From Chloroflexota bacterium (lineage in GTDB: Bacteria > Chloroflexota > Anaerolineae > Anaerolineales > UBA11579), in the NCBI GenBank assembly GCA_018662365.1, contig JABJGH010000030.1, forward strand, positions 1 to 64,000: 64,000 nt of DNA, in the 5' to 3' direction. The position numbers and the translations under genes are program-made. Positions 38,740-48,669 of this stretch are shown piece by piece (position 1 is the first letter of the stretch; every line of letters starts with the position of its first letter). The notes beneath the pieces are model-generated. The model made no database searches. It had not been told where the DNA came from and was given only the letters and a program-made list of their open reading frames with translations.

Positions 38740-40308
38740 CTAACCAAGCATCTCCAAGAGAGCCATACTGGCCTTATTGATCACGTCTAGCAACCAACCT
38801 GGCCAAACCCCCAACCAGAGCATCATCACCATTAAGGGGACGATTACAAATAGCTCTCGCTTGTTGATCTCGGTCAAATGATCAGAATGTTTTTCATTGA
38901 CCGGGCCGTGCAAAGTTTTGCCGATCCCTTTAAGGACATAAGCGCCAGTAAAGAGCAATCCGATCATGCTCAGGGCAGTCCAAAATGTGAAGATCGGCCA
39001 GGAGCCTCGTACTACCAGGAACTCGGAAACAAAGCCATTCAGGCCGGGCAAACCGAGAGAAGCCATGGAGACGAAAATCAAGATTCCGCCATAAATTGGA
39101 ACGAGTGGGAAATAGCCACCCATTTCATCCAAGTCGCGGGTATGTATACGTTCATAAATAACACCGACAAGGAAGAACATCCCGGCGGCGGAAAGACCGT
39201 GGTTGAACATTTGCAGCACAGCACCATTGAGGGCGATGACTGCGTCTTCTGTTCCTGCCATTTTGGCAGCGGCAGCAATACCGAGCAGCACAAAACCCAT
39301 ATGATTTACTGAGGAGTAAGCCACAAGTCGTTTGAAGTCTTTTTGACCAAAAGCGGCGAATGCACCAAAGATGATCGCAGCTGTTGCGAGCCCTGCAATA
39401 ATATTCGCACTAGCAGCGGCTTCAGCTGGATAGAGCGGAAGCACAAAGCGGAGGAAACCATAGGCACCTAATTTTAGCAATACACCAGCCAAGATCATTG
39501 AGCCAGCTGTAGGAGCTTCGGTATGGGCATCTGGTAACCAAGTGTGGAAAGGCCAGATGGGAACTTTGACTGCGAATGCAATTGCAAAAGCCCAGAAGGC
39601 AACTTTCTTTGCTGTGGCGACCGTGACCCAACCAAGGATTATTTCTTCCCCACCCATTGCATTCCAACCTGCGACAATTTCAGGCAAGTTGAAGGTGTGG
39701 AAAACCACGCCTAACATCTGGATGGCGAGCAGTAATCCTAAAGAGCCAGCCATGGTATAGATCATAAATTTGAAGGAAGCATAGGTGCGATTTGCAACCG
39801 TGATGCCACCCCATAATTTTCTTTCACCCTTGGGGCTGCCCCATTGGTTGATCAAGAAATACATAGGAACCAAACCAATTTCCCAGAAAACGAAGAAGAT
39901 CAAGAGGTCTTGGGACATGAAGACACCCAACATGCCAACTTCCAAGAAAAGGAAGAGTGCCATATAAGCTTTGACTCGATCGGTAATGCTGAAAGAAGCC
40001 AAAATAGCGAAGGGGGTCAACAATGTAGTTAGGAGTACCATTGTCATGGAGAGACCATCTACACCGACATAGAAGGTGGAGTTGATCGCCTCATACCAAA
40101 CAAATTCTTGTGCGAACTTCAATCCATCCGCATTTGCAACTGCACCGTCAAATCCAACCCAAAGAATAATCGCCATAACCAAAGAAATGAGGCTGACGAC
40201 TAAGGCCACGATGCGAGTTGTTTTCTTGTTTTTCCCGGGCAGCAGGGCAATAATTAATGCACCCACTAATGGGGTAAACAATATTGAGGTAAGCAAGTTT
40301 ATGTCCAT
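38740..40308 (-). CDS. nuoM: NADH-quinone oxidoreductase subunit M
   Basis: The 522-residue antiporter-like subunit has about 14 TM helices. The functional acids and bases are intact: E143 in FWEIGLVPMYFL, K248 in AFAVKVPIWPFHTWLPDAH, and the following AGVLLKLGAYGFLRF. It is the standard proton-pumping M subunit. AGGAG precedes its ATG. It lies 10 bases after nuoL and 17 before the second nuoM copy. Confidence 0.95.
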   Translation of the reverse strand: MDINLLTSILFTPLVGALIIALLPGKNKKTTRIVALVVSLISLVMAIILWVGFDGAVANADGLKFAQEFVWYEAINSTFYVGVDGLSMTMVLLTTLLTPFAILASFSITDRVKAYMALFLFLEVGMLGVFMSQDLLIFFVFWEIGLVPMYFLINQWGSPKGERKLWGGITVANRTYASFKFMIYTMAGSLGLLLAIQMLGVVFHTFNLPEIVAGWNAMGGEEIILGWVTVATAKKVAFWAFAIAFAVKVPIWPFHTWLPDAHTEAPTAGSMILAGVLLKLGAYGFLRFVLPLYPAEAAASANIIAGLATAAIIFGAFAAFGQKDFKRLVAYSSVNHMGFVLLGIAAAAKMAGTEDAVIALNGAVLQMFNHGLSAAGMFFLVGVIYERIHTRDLDEMGGYFPLVPIYGGILIFVSMASLGLPGLNGFVSEFLVVRGSWPIFTFWTALSMIGLLFTGAYVLKGIGKTLHGPVNEKHSDHLTEINKRELFVIVPLMVMMLWLGVWPGWLLDVINKASMALLEMLG

Positions 40309-40318
40309 AACCTCGCTC

Positions 40319-42484
40319 CTAGTTTAATGTCATCCAGAAGGCAAAGAGCGCAACAAAGGCTCCGAGCACAGCGATGATCATATATTGTTGAATATTGCCG
40401 GACTGGATCTTGCGGATCTTTTCGCCAAACCATTGGGTCATTGCGGCAGTGCCATCACCGAAGAACTCATTAATCACTGGTAAGTCGAATTTTTCGCGGA
40501 AGATCGTTCCCAAGGAGAAAGTTAGCTCTGCAACCTTATGCAGGAAGCCATCAATTACCTTGCGGTCCATAAATTCATAAACTACTTTTTCTGAGAAAAC
40601 GGCTAAAGGTTTTACTAAAACTTTGTCGTATAGCTCATCGAAGTAGTATTTATTCTTTAATAGGGTGTGGACCGGGCCTAATAGTTTCTTGATCGGATCA
40701 TTTTCAGCGGTGGTCGCATTGCGATATACCAACCATCCGGTGAGAAGTCCACCTAATGCCACAACCAACGATGTGATCAATGGGGTCCAGCTAAAGTGAA
40801 TTGTCTCAAAGTGAATGAATGAGGGCAATCCATGGGCAATAAAGTCATGGAACCAATTAGGCAATATGCCGCCGATTCCAGGGAAATGTTCAGGAACACC
40901 AACCCACCCGAAACCAATCGCAAAGATTGCTAAGACGATTAATGGAGTAGTCATTGTTGCCGGGGTTTCATGTGCGTGCTCAGCTTCTTTTGTGCGAGCT
41001 TTGCCGAGGAAGGTCAAGGTGATCTGGCGCATTGTATAGAAAGCAGTAAGGAAAGCAGCAATTGCTAAAGTCCAAAATACGCCCATATGTCCATTTGCAA
41101 AAGCATCAGCTAAAATTTCATCTTTCGACCAGAAGCCTGCGGTTATAAGGGGGAAACCAGAGAGGGCAAAACCTCCAATCAAGAATGTCCAAAAAGTTTT
41201 GGGCATTTTTTTGCTTAGGCCGCCCATGTTGTACATATCTTGGGGATCAACCTTGTGATTGCCTGTATGTAAAACCCCATGTTCCATGCCATGAATGACT
41301 GAGCCAGAACCGAGGAATAAGAGCGCTTTGAAAAATGCGTGAGTTACTAAATGGAACACTGCAGCCACATAAGCACCAATGCCTAGAGCGGCGACCATAA
41401 AGCCTAATTGGGATATGGTGGAATATGCTAAGACCCGCTTGACATCATTTTGGGCGACCGCGATCGTTGCGGCAAATAGCGCCGTGATCGAACCGATGAC
41501 CGCCAAAACTGTCATGGCAGTGGTCAACTCTCCGTGTCCACCAGCTTGAAGCAATGGGAACATACGGATGACCATATATACACCGGCAGAAACCATTGTG
41601 GCTGCGTGGATCATTGCGGAAACTGGTGTGGGTCCTTCCATTGCATCGGGCAACCAGACGTGGAGCGGGAACTGAGCTGATTTTCCAACCGTACCAATGA
41701 AAAGTAATATTCCAGCCAGACCAGCCACAGATAGACCAGGAATGTAGGAATCAGCATGGGCCAAATGAGAAATCATTTCTTCGGTGAAGATCGCCTTGAA
41801 ACTTAGCGTCCCTGCCTCGGTGAAGAGATAAGAGATACCTAGAAGCATGAAGACGTCCCCAACGCGGGTGGTCATGAAGGCCTTCTTGGCTGCATTCTTC
41901 GCGGAATCTTTTCCAAACCAGAAACCGATCAATAAGTAAGAACAGAGCCCCATGATCTCCCAACCGACAAATAATGTCAGTAAGTTATCGGAGACCACCA
42001 AGGTAAACATTCCAAATGCGAATAATCCAATAAACGCAAAGAATCGAGCATACATCGGCTCGATAGAAAGAACTGTGTGCCCATCTTGGGCAGCGCCATG
42101 AGGGGGGAACCCTTTCTTGTCATGGTCACCTTTGGGTTGACCGTAGTTATGATAACCAATACTGTAAATGAAGATCATCAATACTGTTATGGCAACAAAG
42201 AATAAGACAATGGCAGAAAGAGGATCGATCATTACCCCGATTTCGAAGGGTTTATCGCCCAAGTTCAGCCAGGTGATCGCATTGCCAAATGGGTGTTCAG
42301 CGAAATGATTGGTTGTAAGTGCCTGATAAAAAACATACATGGCACCTAAGAATGAGAGGCCTGCGCCACCTACTGCAATGCTGTGACTCAACTTATTGTT
42401 CTTGTTCGTAAACAAGACAATAAAGAAGAAGGCCAACAACGGCGGGAGTGGGATCAGCCAGATGATGAGATTAGTTAATTCCAT
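40319..42484 (-). CDS. nuoL: NADH-quinone oxidoreductase subunit L
   Basis: The 721-residue subunit carries the TM5 Glu in FVGWEIMGLCSYLLIG and the TM7 Lys in VGKSAQFPLHVWLPDAMEG. The C-terminal quarter contains the lateral helix and last TM, ending with YMIIAVLGAFVALFAFWM. It is longer than E. coli NuoL (613), as in other bacteria with long C-terminal parts. Start ATG at 42484 assumed; a GTG nine bases upstream is also possible. NuoL is the distal pump of complex I. Confidence 0.95.
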   Translation of the reverse strand: MELTNLIIWLIPLPPLLAFFFIVLFTNKNNKLSHSIAVGGAGLSFLGAMYVFYQALTTNHFAEHPFGNAITWLNLGDKPFEIGVMIDPLSAIVLFFVAITVLMIFIYSIGYHNYGQPKGDHDKKGFPPHGAAQDGHTVLSIEPMYARFFAFIGLFAFGMFTLVVSDNLLTLFVGWEIMGLCSYLLIGFWFGKDSAKNAAKKAFMTTRVGDVFMLLGISYLFTEAGTLSFKAIFTEEMISHLAHADSYIPGLSVAGLAGILLFIGTVGKSAQFPLHVWLPDAMEGPTPVSAMIHAATMVSAGVYMVIRMFPLLQAGGHGELTTAMTVLAVIGSITALFAATIAVAQNDVKRVLAYSTISQLGFMVAALGIGAYVAAVFHLVTHAFFKALLFLGSGSVIHGMEHGVLHTGNHKVDPQDMYNMGGLSKKMPKTFWTFLIGGFALSGFPLITAGFWSKDEILADAFANGHMGVFWTLAIAAFLTAFYTMRQITLTFLGKARTKEAEHAHETPATMTTPLIVLAIFAIGFGWVGVPEHFPGIGGILPNWFHDFIAHGLPSFIHFETIHFSWTPLITSLVVALGGLLTGWLVYRNATTAENDPIKKLLGPVHTLLKNKYYFDELYDKVLVKPLAVFSEKVVYEFMDRKVIDGFLHKVAELTFSLGTIFREKFDLPVINEFFGDGTAAMTQWFGEKIRKIQSGNIQQYMIIAVLGAFVALFAFWMTLN

Positions 42485-42512
42485 AGTTTCCACACACCTA
42501 GGTTCTAAAGAT

Positions 42513-42821
42513 TTACCATTTCATCAGGTTGATTTCATCAGCAGAAACAGTGTCTCGCCGACGATAAACCGTCATGATTAAGGCAATACCAACTGCCACC
42601 TCGGCAGCGGCTACCACGAATACCATAGCAGCAAATACCTGGCCACTCACATTTTCAGGAGTCAGGTATCGCCAAAAAGCTACCAAATTAATATTGACCG
42701 CATTAAGCATCAGCTCAATACCCATCAAGATCATGATCGCATTCTTTCGAGCTAAAACTGCGTAAAGCCCAATAGAAAACAATCCGGCAGCGACGATCAA
42801 ATAATTACTGAGAGGGATCAT
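42513..42821 (-). CDS. nuoK: NADH-quinone oxidoreductase subunit K
   Basis: The 102-residue, three-TM protein has the conserved Glu in MILMGIELMLNAVNINLVAF and the second Glu in VAAAEVAVGIALI. The start at 42821 has GAGG eight bases upstream; a TTG two codons earlier is less likely. NuoK links the quinone site to the antiporter-like subunits. Confidence 0.95.
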   Translation of the reverse strand: MIPLSNYLIVAAGLFSIGLYAVLARKNAIMILMGIELMLNAVNINLVAFWRYLTPENVSGQVFAAMVFVVAAAEVAVGIALIMTVYRRRDTVSADEINLMKW

Positions 42822-42835
42822 ATGCAATACCTCGC

Positions 42836-43351
42836 CTATTCTTTCTGACGGGCGACAAATATCGCACCGACCAATGGGATCAATAGCAGCACGGATGCTG
42901 TCATTGTTGCAAGTAGATAAACTGGCTGGCCATCCTCTTCAACGAAAAAGGCGGTACCCAAATTGCTGATCGCGGCAGCTGTATCTGCTTCTGGAGCAAC
43001 TGCAGAAAATTCAGGCCAGACGCTTAGAGCGAGGTATAGTCCAATGAATACCAATATAGACATCACTAAAGCCAAGCTCGCATGTTTGTTAAAAAGTTGA
43101 CCCGGATTGGTGACTTGCCGGGTAAGCATGACGGCGAATATCACCAAAATGGCGATCGCGCCGATATACACCAGGATTTGAACAACTGCAAGAAAACTGG
43201 CCTCGAGCAATACATAATAGACCGCTACACCAAAAAGGGTAACGATCAAGAATAATGCGGCGTGCACCAAATTTCGGCGAGTAACCATCATTATTGCTGA
43301 GATCAATATTACTGCAGATGCAATCCAGAAAATAACTTCTAAGGGGGTCAT
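42836..43351 (-). CDS. nuoJ: NADH-quinone oxidoreductase subunit J
   Basis: The 171-residue, five-TM protein has RNLVHAALFLIVTLFGVAVYY followed by VQILVYIGAIAILVIFAVML, here split as RNLVHAALFL and VQILVYIGAI, the NuoJ TM3 pi-bulge region. A GGAG lies before the ATG. It sits directly between nuoK and nuoH; nuoI, which usually lies between nuoH and nuoJ, is missing. Confidence 0.93.
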   Translation of the reverse strand: MTPLEVIFWIASAVILISAIMMVTRRNLVHAALFLIVTLFGVAVYYVLLEASFLAVVQILVYIGAIAILVIFAVMLTRQVTNPGQLFNKHASLALVMSILVFIGLYLALSVWPEFSAVAPEADTAAAISNLGTAFFVEEDGQPVYLLATMTASVLLLIPLVGAIFVARQKE

Positions 43352-43369
43352 TATTGCTCCTTCCGCAGC

Positions 43370-44578
43370 CTAAGCTGCAACCTCTTCAGTCTCTTCTTTT
43401 GGAGGAACAGCCACTGCACGTTCAGGGAATCGAACGCGATCTGGTTCGCTCTTTTTTATCGCTCGGCCTGCAACCACAATGGCACCTATGAGCAGTACCA
43501 TATTAAGACCAAAATGAGCGTACATTCTTGTGGCCCCAAGATCTTTGACAAAATAATCTAAAAGGGGCACAGTCATTAAGAGAATAATATTAAGAGGCAC
43601 AATGAACTTCCAGTTCATTGCCATCATATGGTCAATACGAATGCGGGGCAAAGTCAAGCGAATCCACATGATCACGAAATAAAAGAAGGTGGTTTTGGCA
43701 AAGAAAACCACCGCACCTAACCAAGGGCTTGCTGCGGGCTGCCATCCGCCAAAGAATAAAATACTGATCAGAGCAGCCGAGGCAAATGAGTGTGCAAATT
43801 CACCGGCTTGGAAAAGACCAAATTTCATGCCGGAATATTCAACATGATATCCAGCAACGATCTCAGATTCAGCCTCGAGAAGGTCGAAGGGAGTGCGGCC
43901 AATTTCCGCTAAATTACTAATAAAGAAAATCACAAAAGCTAAGGGGGCAAAAACGATGAACCAACCCACATCCCCTTGTTTTCCAATGATCTCATTCAAA
44001 TTCATGGATCGGGCTAAGAAAACCGGAATTACCAAGGAGAGTAATAACGGCACTTCATAGGAGATAAGTTGTGCAACACCACGGAAGGCACCCAATAATG
44101 CATATTTATTATTAGAGGACCACCCTGCCATCAACACTGCCAACACGCCAAAGGAACCGACGGCACCGATATAAAGCACGCCGACATCCAGGTCCGTACC
44201 CACCCAGGTACTGGAATATGGGACCACACCCCAGATCATCAAAACAGCGAAGACTGCCATGACCGGTGCGATGTTATATGAAACTTTATCTGCACTCTCG
44301 GGTGTTGTATCTTCCTTGGTGACCATTTTTAATGCATCGGCTATTGGTTGAAGTAAACCAAAGGGGCCCACACGATTAGGACCAAAACGGTCTTGCATTC
44401 GACCAGCCACTTTTCGTTCTAACCAAGTTTGGAGAATAAAAATTCCCAAAGCCAATCCAGCCACAACTACGGCACCGATCAATTTCAAGATCACGGTCGC
44501 AAAATCATCTGACAAGTTCCAAGATGTAAGAAGCTCTCGTAACCATTCCGCAAAAATTGCAATAGGATCATAATTCAT
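43370..44578 (-). CDS. nuoH: NADH-quinone oxidoreductase subunit H
   Basis: The 402-residue protein has RKVAGRMQDRFGPNRVGPFG and the quinone-site acidic loop AEIGRTPFDLLEAESEIVAG, with TLPRIRIDHMMAMNWKFIVP later. It forms the quinone-binding entrance of complex I. Start at the ATG at 44578 with TAGGAG upstream; an extra TTG codon before it is unlikely. The C-terminal tail is Glu-rich. Confidence 0.95.
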   Translation of the reverse strand: MNYDPIAIFAEWLRELLTSWNLSDDFATVILKLIGAVVVAGLALGIFILQTWLERKVAGRMQDRFGPNRVGPFGLLQPIADALKMVTKEDTTPESADKVSYNIAPVMAVFAVLMIWGVVPYSSTWVGTDLDVGVLYIGAVGSFGVLAVLMAGWSSNNKYALLGAFRGVAQLISYEVPLLLSLVIPVFLARSMNLNEIIGKQGDVGWFIVFAPLAFVIFFISNLAEIGRTPFDLLEAESEIVAGYHVEYSGMKFGLFQAGEFAHSFASAALISILFFGGWQPAASPWLGAVVFFAKTTFFYFVIMWIRLTLPRIRIDHMMAMNWKFIVPLNIILLMTVPLLDYFVKDLGATRMYAHFGLNMVLLIGAIVVAGRAIKKSEPDRVRFPERAVAVPPKEETEEVAA

Positions 44579-44634
44579 CAAACTACTCCTATCTCACAGC
44601 GCTGCAATCAGCAACTGTTTTTGTAATTAAACAA

Positions 44635-44666
44635 ATAAAAAGCTGATGAGCATGCTCGCCAGCTTT
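44635..44666 (-). terminator. Hairpin terminator between nuoA and nuoH
   Basis: On the minus strand AAAGCTG (44666-44660) pairs with CAGCTTT (44645-44639), with an inner GAGC/GCTC stem, and is followed by a T-rich tract. It lies just after nuoA and would end or reduce transcription before nuoH. Confidence 0.7.
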
Positions 44667-44683
44667 CAATATATTATTTGAGT

Positions 44684-45040
44684 TTATTTCCACTCCAGCG
44701 CACCTTTTCGCCAGGCGTAAACCAGGCCATCTCCTAATAAGAAGATGAAAAGCACTCCGGCAATCACTCCGAGCAATGGCATCTGATCAAAAGATACTGC
44801 CCAGGGATATAAGAAAATGATTTCTACATCAAAAACGAGAAAGACCAAAGCGTAAACGTAGTATTGCATTTTAAATTGAACCCAAGTTTCGCCCACTGTT
44901 TCCATGCCACATTCATAGGTTTCCATCTTTTGGGCATTCGGTTTTCTGGGTGCTAAAATTCGAGCTACTACGATTGGCAGGGTTGGCAGTGCAACCGCGA
45001 CGATAACCAATAAGCCGATAAACATCCAATTATCCAGCAT
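44684..45040 (-). CDS. nuoA: NADH-quinone oxidoreductase subunit A
   Basis: The 118-residue, three-TM protein has KMETYECGMETVGETWVQF and YALVFLVFDVEIIFLYPWA, the NuoA/NdhC signatures. GGAG precedes the ATG. nuoB-G and nuoI are not in the window, so nuoA stands alone in front of a terminator-like hairpin and the H-J-K-L-M-M-N block. Confidence 0.95.
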   Translation of the reverse strand: MLDNWMFIGLLVIVAVALPTLPIVVARILAPRKPNAQKMETYECGMETVGETWVQFKMQYYVYALVFLVFDVEIIFLYPWAVSFDQMPLLGVIAGVLFIFLLGDGLVYAWRKGALEWK

Positions 45041-45400
45041 TATTTCTCCTCAAAATATCGAAGAATTACAACTAAAACCCGACCATTCTACCGACAGTTT
45101 TCGATTGAATGTCCAAATTTTTTTGTTCTAATTTCGCAGGGCAGATTGTACCATAAAACACTTATTTTTCAGTTAATAAGGCATAAATTAATAGGGGGGG
45201 GAAATAAGGCAATTCATATAGGGAAAATTTAATTTAATGGGATTTTATAAAATCTTATTTATTGGGTAGTCCCTAGACCTTAAAATTATTCCATTGTAAA
45301 CTTAGTTCCCAAAAACTACCCATATATAATGGAAGAAGCCCATTTTTTATGGGTAAAAATTGAAAAAAGACAGTACCTTCTCTACCTTAGGCAATAACGA
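45041..45400. other. 360-bp divergent intergenic region without a gene
   Basis: No ORF, tRNA or known RNA is recognisable. It must hold the promoters of nuoA (minus) and of the transglutaminase gene (plus). A TATAAT at 45325-45330 with a weak TTAGTT 17 bp upstream could be the plus promoter. Near its right end CCCAT/ATGGG makes a small hairpin (45339-45353). An eight-G run occurs near 45195. Confidence 0.5.
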
Positions 45401-47899
45401 ATGATAAAGGAACCTCCAATAAAAAATCAATCAAGGCTTTGGGATTCGTCGGCTGTGATTTTATTTATCATGGCTTTATATATCACTTCTAGGCGATTGA
45501 TAATAACAGAGTGGACAGATCACCTCTATATCATTCGAATTGTGATGTTAATTGCGGGGATCAGTGGGCTTGCACTTGGTTATAGTCAGTTCAGAACTCG
45601 CACGATCCTTTTGTTTGGGTTCGTCTATGGTTCCTTTTTGATTACCTTGCAATTAGGCCTAACTTTAGGTCGGGGGATTTTGTGGACAGAAAGATTGACA
45701 AGTTTATTTGGCCGTTTGGTATCAACAGCCAAGGACTTAAGCGCGAATGCTGTCATTTCGGATCCTTTATTATTCCTGATCAGTATGTCGATATTATTCT
45801 GGATCATCGGGGTGACCGCTGGCTATAATTTGACTCGAAAGGCAAACCCTTGGGGGCTAATCGTTCCTGCGGGGATTACCATTGTGATCTTACATACCTA
45901 TGATTTTTCGATCGAATCTAGAATATGGATCTTGGCAGAATTCCTGTTTATTAGTCTCATCTTGTTAGCGCGGGTTTATTATTTAGAGAATAGAAGGTTA
46001 TGGAAATTAGAAAAAACTCAAGTTCCAATTTATGCGGCTTTGAATATGCTTCCGCTTACATTAGGCGTGATTATCGTTTTGGTGTTAACAGCATGGGGAG
46101 CACCAGCAATTGCAAAGGCTTTCGATCCAGCAGAAAGAGCATGGGAGAAATTAATTGAACCTTGGAATGAAATTCGCGATGAATTCGAACGCGCATTCAA
46201 TTCCCTCCGTTCTCCAGCAGTCGGCTTCTCAGATACCTATGGGGATAGTCTGCCTTTGGGGCAGGGAAACCCCCAAGGAGAAACCGTTGTATTGACGATT
46301 GAGTCTCCTCTTCGACCTTCTCCCGATATGCGGTTTTATTGGCGTGCAAGAACCTATGATTATTATAATCCCACTGCCCTAGGTTGGGAAATCACATTAG
46401 ACGAGAAGCAGTTATTCCTCCCCGAGGGGGAAAACTTTATTTCAGTTGAGAGTTCTGCTCGCTGGGAGGGTCTTTTTAAAGTCACTGTCTTTAAACCACT
46501 TTCCATTTTATATACTGCTCCTGAACCCATTTGGGTGAGTCGGACCTCCAATCTTTTCCCTAGACCACTTTTTGAAGCAGCCGAAAAAGATATTGCTTTT
46601 ATCCAATCCGAAAATGCTCTTTTAAATGGAGAGACCTATCAGTTTAAAGCATCGGTTGCCAATGCAACAATTCAAGACCTGAGTTTTGCAAGCACAGAAT
46701 ACCCTGAGTGGATCATAGACAAATATTTGCAAATTCCAGAAAATATTACCGAACGCACTCGACTCCTCGCAGAATCTATCGCTGGGGAATTAGAGACTCC
46801 CTATGAAATTGCAGAAGCGATCACCCATTATCTTCGAAATAATATTCAATATACAGATACTGTGCCCCCCATACCTGAAGATCAAGACCCTATAGATTGG
46901 ATCTTGTTTGATCTTAAACAAGGGTTTTGTAACTATTTTGCAACCGCAGAAGTGGTCATGCTCCGCTCCTTAGGAATTCCCGCCAGGCTTGGGGTCGGCT
47001 ATTCCCAGGGAGAATTTAGTTATGTGATCCAAGAATCTGCGGGTGTCGAAGCCACCCCAGTGATTGATCCTCTAAATAGGCAACTGGAAGAGGCTCCGCT
47101 CACCGGGGAAAGTTATATTGTTCGACAGAGTGACCTTCATGCCTGGCCAGAGGTTTTCTTTCCAGGGATCGGTTGGGTAGAATTTGAACCCACTACAAAT
47201 CAAGACCCTTTAGAAAGACGTGAAGGTGATTTGGCTTTTATTTCCGATTCACTACTTAATTCCGAAAATGATGAGCTTAATAAAATCGAAGATCTACCAG
47301 AAGACGAACCACTGCTTTTGAAAGATTTTAGTGACGAGGGCTTTTTAAATGGCGAGGCTGATTCCCAAAATATTATTAATTCAACGAGCATTAGTATTAT
47401 CATCGTCGTACTCCTCCTGATCATATTGTTCGTTGTCAACCAAAATAGTTCTGAAACAAAATACCTTACCCCAATCCCCGTGCTGATCGAAAAAGGGTTG
47501 ATTCGTTTGAATATACAACCCCCCAAATTTATTCTCAGATGGTCCCGATCTGCGCAGCTTTCAAGTTTGGCTCAGTCATATATGGAGATCAACAAAAGTC
47601 TTCGGCGATTGGATATTCCAATCGGACTGGAATCAACTCCTAAAGAAAGAGCGGATGTATTGGCAACGTTACTCCCCAGACTTTCCAAGCCAATAAATGA
47701 TCTATTACATCAATATCAAACGGGTGAATATAGTATGGCGGAGGGCGATTTGAAATTAGCCAAATCTGCTAGCCAAGAAATTGGTAAGTTGACCAGAAGG
47801 TTTTGGATGCAGAGGATTATCTTCCAAGCACGATACTTCTGGAGAAAAAATAAAATTTGGAAAATTAATCAATATGATTCTGGATACTTTAAGAAATAA
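45401..47899 (+). CDS. TgpA-like transmembrane transglutaminase
   Basis: The 832-residue protein has about 6-7 TM helices in the first 250 residues (DUF3488/TgpA-like), an extracytoplasmic region with a transglutaminase-like core, a late TM helix (about 663-683) and a cytoplasmic C-terminal part. The catalytic Cys is in KQGFCNYFATAEVVMLR (C510), with the His in DLHAWPEVFF (H580). GVGYSQGEF and GWVEFEPT fit the fold. Such proteins are inferred to process peptides or cell-surface proteins. Divergent to nuoA. Confidence 0.88.
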   Translation: MIKEPPIKNQSRLWDSSAVILFIMALYITSRRLIITEWTDHLYIIRIVMLIAGISGLALGYSQFRTRTILLFGFVYGSFLITLQLGLTLGRGILWTERLTSLFGRLVSTAKDLSANAVISDPLLFLISMSILFWIIGVTAGYNLTRKANPWGLIVPAGITIVILHTYDFSIESRIWILAEFLFISLILLARVYYLENRRLWKLEKTQVPIYAALNMLPLTLGVIIVLVLTAWGAPAIAKAFDPAERAWEKLIEPWNEIRDEFERAFNSLRSPAVGFSDTYGDSLPLGQGNPQGETVVLTIESPLRPSPDMRFYWRARTYDYYNPTALGWEITLDEKQLFLPEGENFISVESSARWEGLFKVTVFKPLSILYTAPEPIWVSRTSNLFPRPLFEAAEKDIAFIQSENALLNGETYQFKASVANATIQDLSFASTEYPEWIIDKYLQIPENITERTRLLAESIAGELETPYEIAEAITHYLRNNIQYTDTVPPIPEDQDPIDWILFDLKQGFCNYFATAEVVMLRSLGIPARLGVGYSQGEFSYVIQESAGVEATPVIDPLNRQLEEAPLTGESYIVRQSDLHAWPEVFFPGIGWVEFEPTTNQDPLERREGDLAFISDSLLNSENDELNKIEDLPEDEPLLLKDFSDEGFLNGEADSQNIINSTSISIIIVVLLLIILFVVNQNSSETKYLTPIPVLIEKGLIRLNIQPPKFILRWSRSAQLSSLAQSYMEINKSLRRLDIPIGLESTPKERADVLATLLPRLSKPINDLLHQYQTGEYSMAEGDLKLAKSASQEIGKLTRRFWMQRIIFQARYFWRKNKIWKINQYDSGYFKK

Positions 47900-47910
47900 T
47901 CTTATCTATT

Positions 47911-48669
47911 TCATTTCTTATTAAATGAATATGCTTTTTCAGAAGGAAGGAAAATTTGACCTTCTTTCTCATCCCCCACAACCTCTATATCCTCTGGTTT
48001 ATTATTTTTTGCCCAGGCGATATAGGCAATTGCTAAGACTTGAAGTTCAAATGAATTAAATAGATGTTCCTCGGGTAAAACCCCCTGAAGAATCCTAAAT
48101 CGAGTGATCTCTTCGAAATACATCATTGGATCGGGGATGTCTAAGCCAAGATCAAACAATACCAATTGTCGCTGTAACCTGCCCTCTAGGCTCCGTTGTC
48201 CAAATAAGGGATGCCCTAGCCAAACCTGATAGCATACATCTGCCGACGCCTCGATCATTTCCAGATCTTCACTTCCATAACCTAGACTTTGCAATCTTTT
48301 TGTTAGATTGAAGGCTAAGCGCAGCCAAGGTTTTGCTTTTTCTTCCTTAGCGGGGGTATGATAAATCGGCAAATTTCTAACCTGCAGTAAATATTCAGCC
48401 AAACGCAAATTGTCCGATCGCCCCGGTTTTGGTGGAATTGCCAATTTTTCTCTAATTTCATCAGATTTCATCAATCCCTGATTGACATTCCCGGGACCAT
48501 TTATAGCAACTACGGCTTGATGTTGCCCCCCCATAAAAGCCAATACTTCATCTAGTTCACCGATTCCTAAAGCCATTAAACGCAAATTACCATCAATTGC
48601 AGCGTAGGCAATTGATTTTGGTCCGGCTGTTGGATCTATACCAATATATGCTGTCTGGGTGAATAACAT
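47911..48669 (-). CDS. DUF429 domain protein (predicted RNase H-like nuclease)
   Basis: The 252-residue protein starts at the ATG at 48669, which has AGGAG eight bases upstream (a longer frame starts 57 bases earlier without it). It begins with TAYIGIDPTAGPKSIAYAAID, an RNase H-like beta-hairpin with the first Asp, and has AINGPGN and DVCYQVWLGHPLFG, matching DUF429. Biochemical role is not established. Convergent with the transglutaminase gene. Confidence 0.75.
   Translation of the reverse strand: MLFTQTAYIGIDPTAGPKSIAYAAIDGNLRLMALGIGELDEVLAFMGGQHQAVVAINGPGNVNQGLMKSDEIREKLAIPPKPGRSDNLRLAEYLLQVRNLPIYHTPAKEEKAKPWLRLAFNLTKRLQSLGYGSEDLEMIEASADVCYQVWLGHPLFGQRSLEGRLQRQLVLFDLGLDIPDPMMYFEEITRFRILQGVLPEEHLFNSFELQVLAIAYIAWAKNNKPEDIEVVGDEKEGQIFLPSEKAYSFNKK

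Noticed and set aside
39078-39293. Open frames inside nuo, atp, murE and TgpA-like genes on either strand
   Set aside because: They lie within strong conserved genes and have low-complexity or frame-shadow composition with no RBS.
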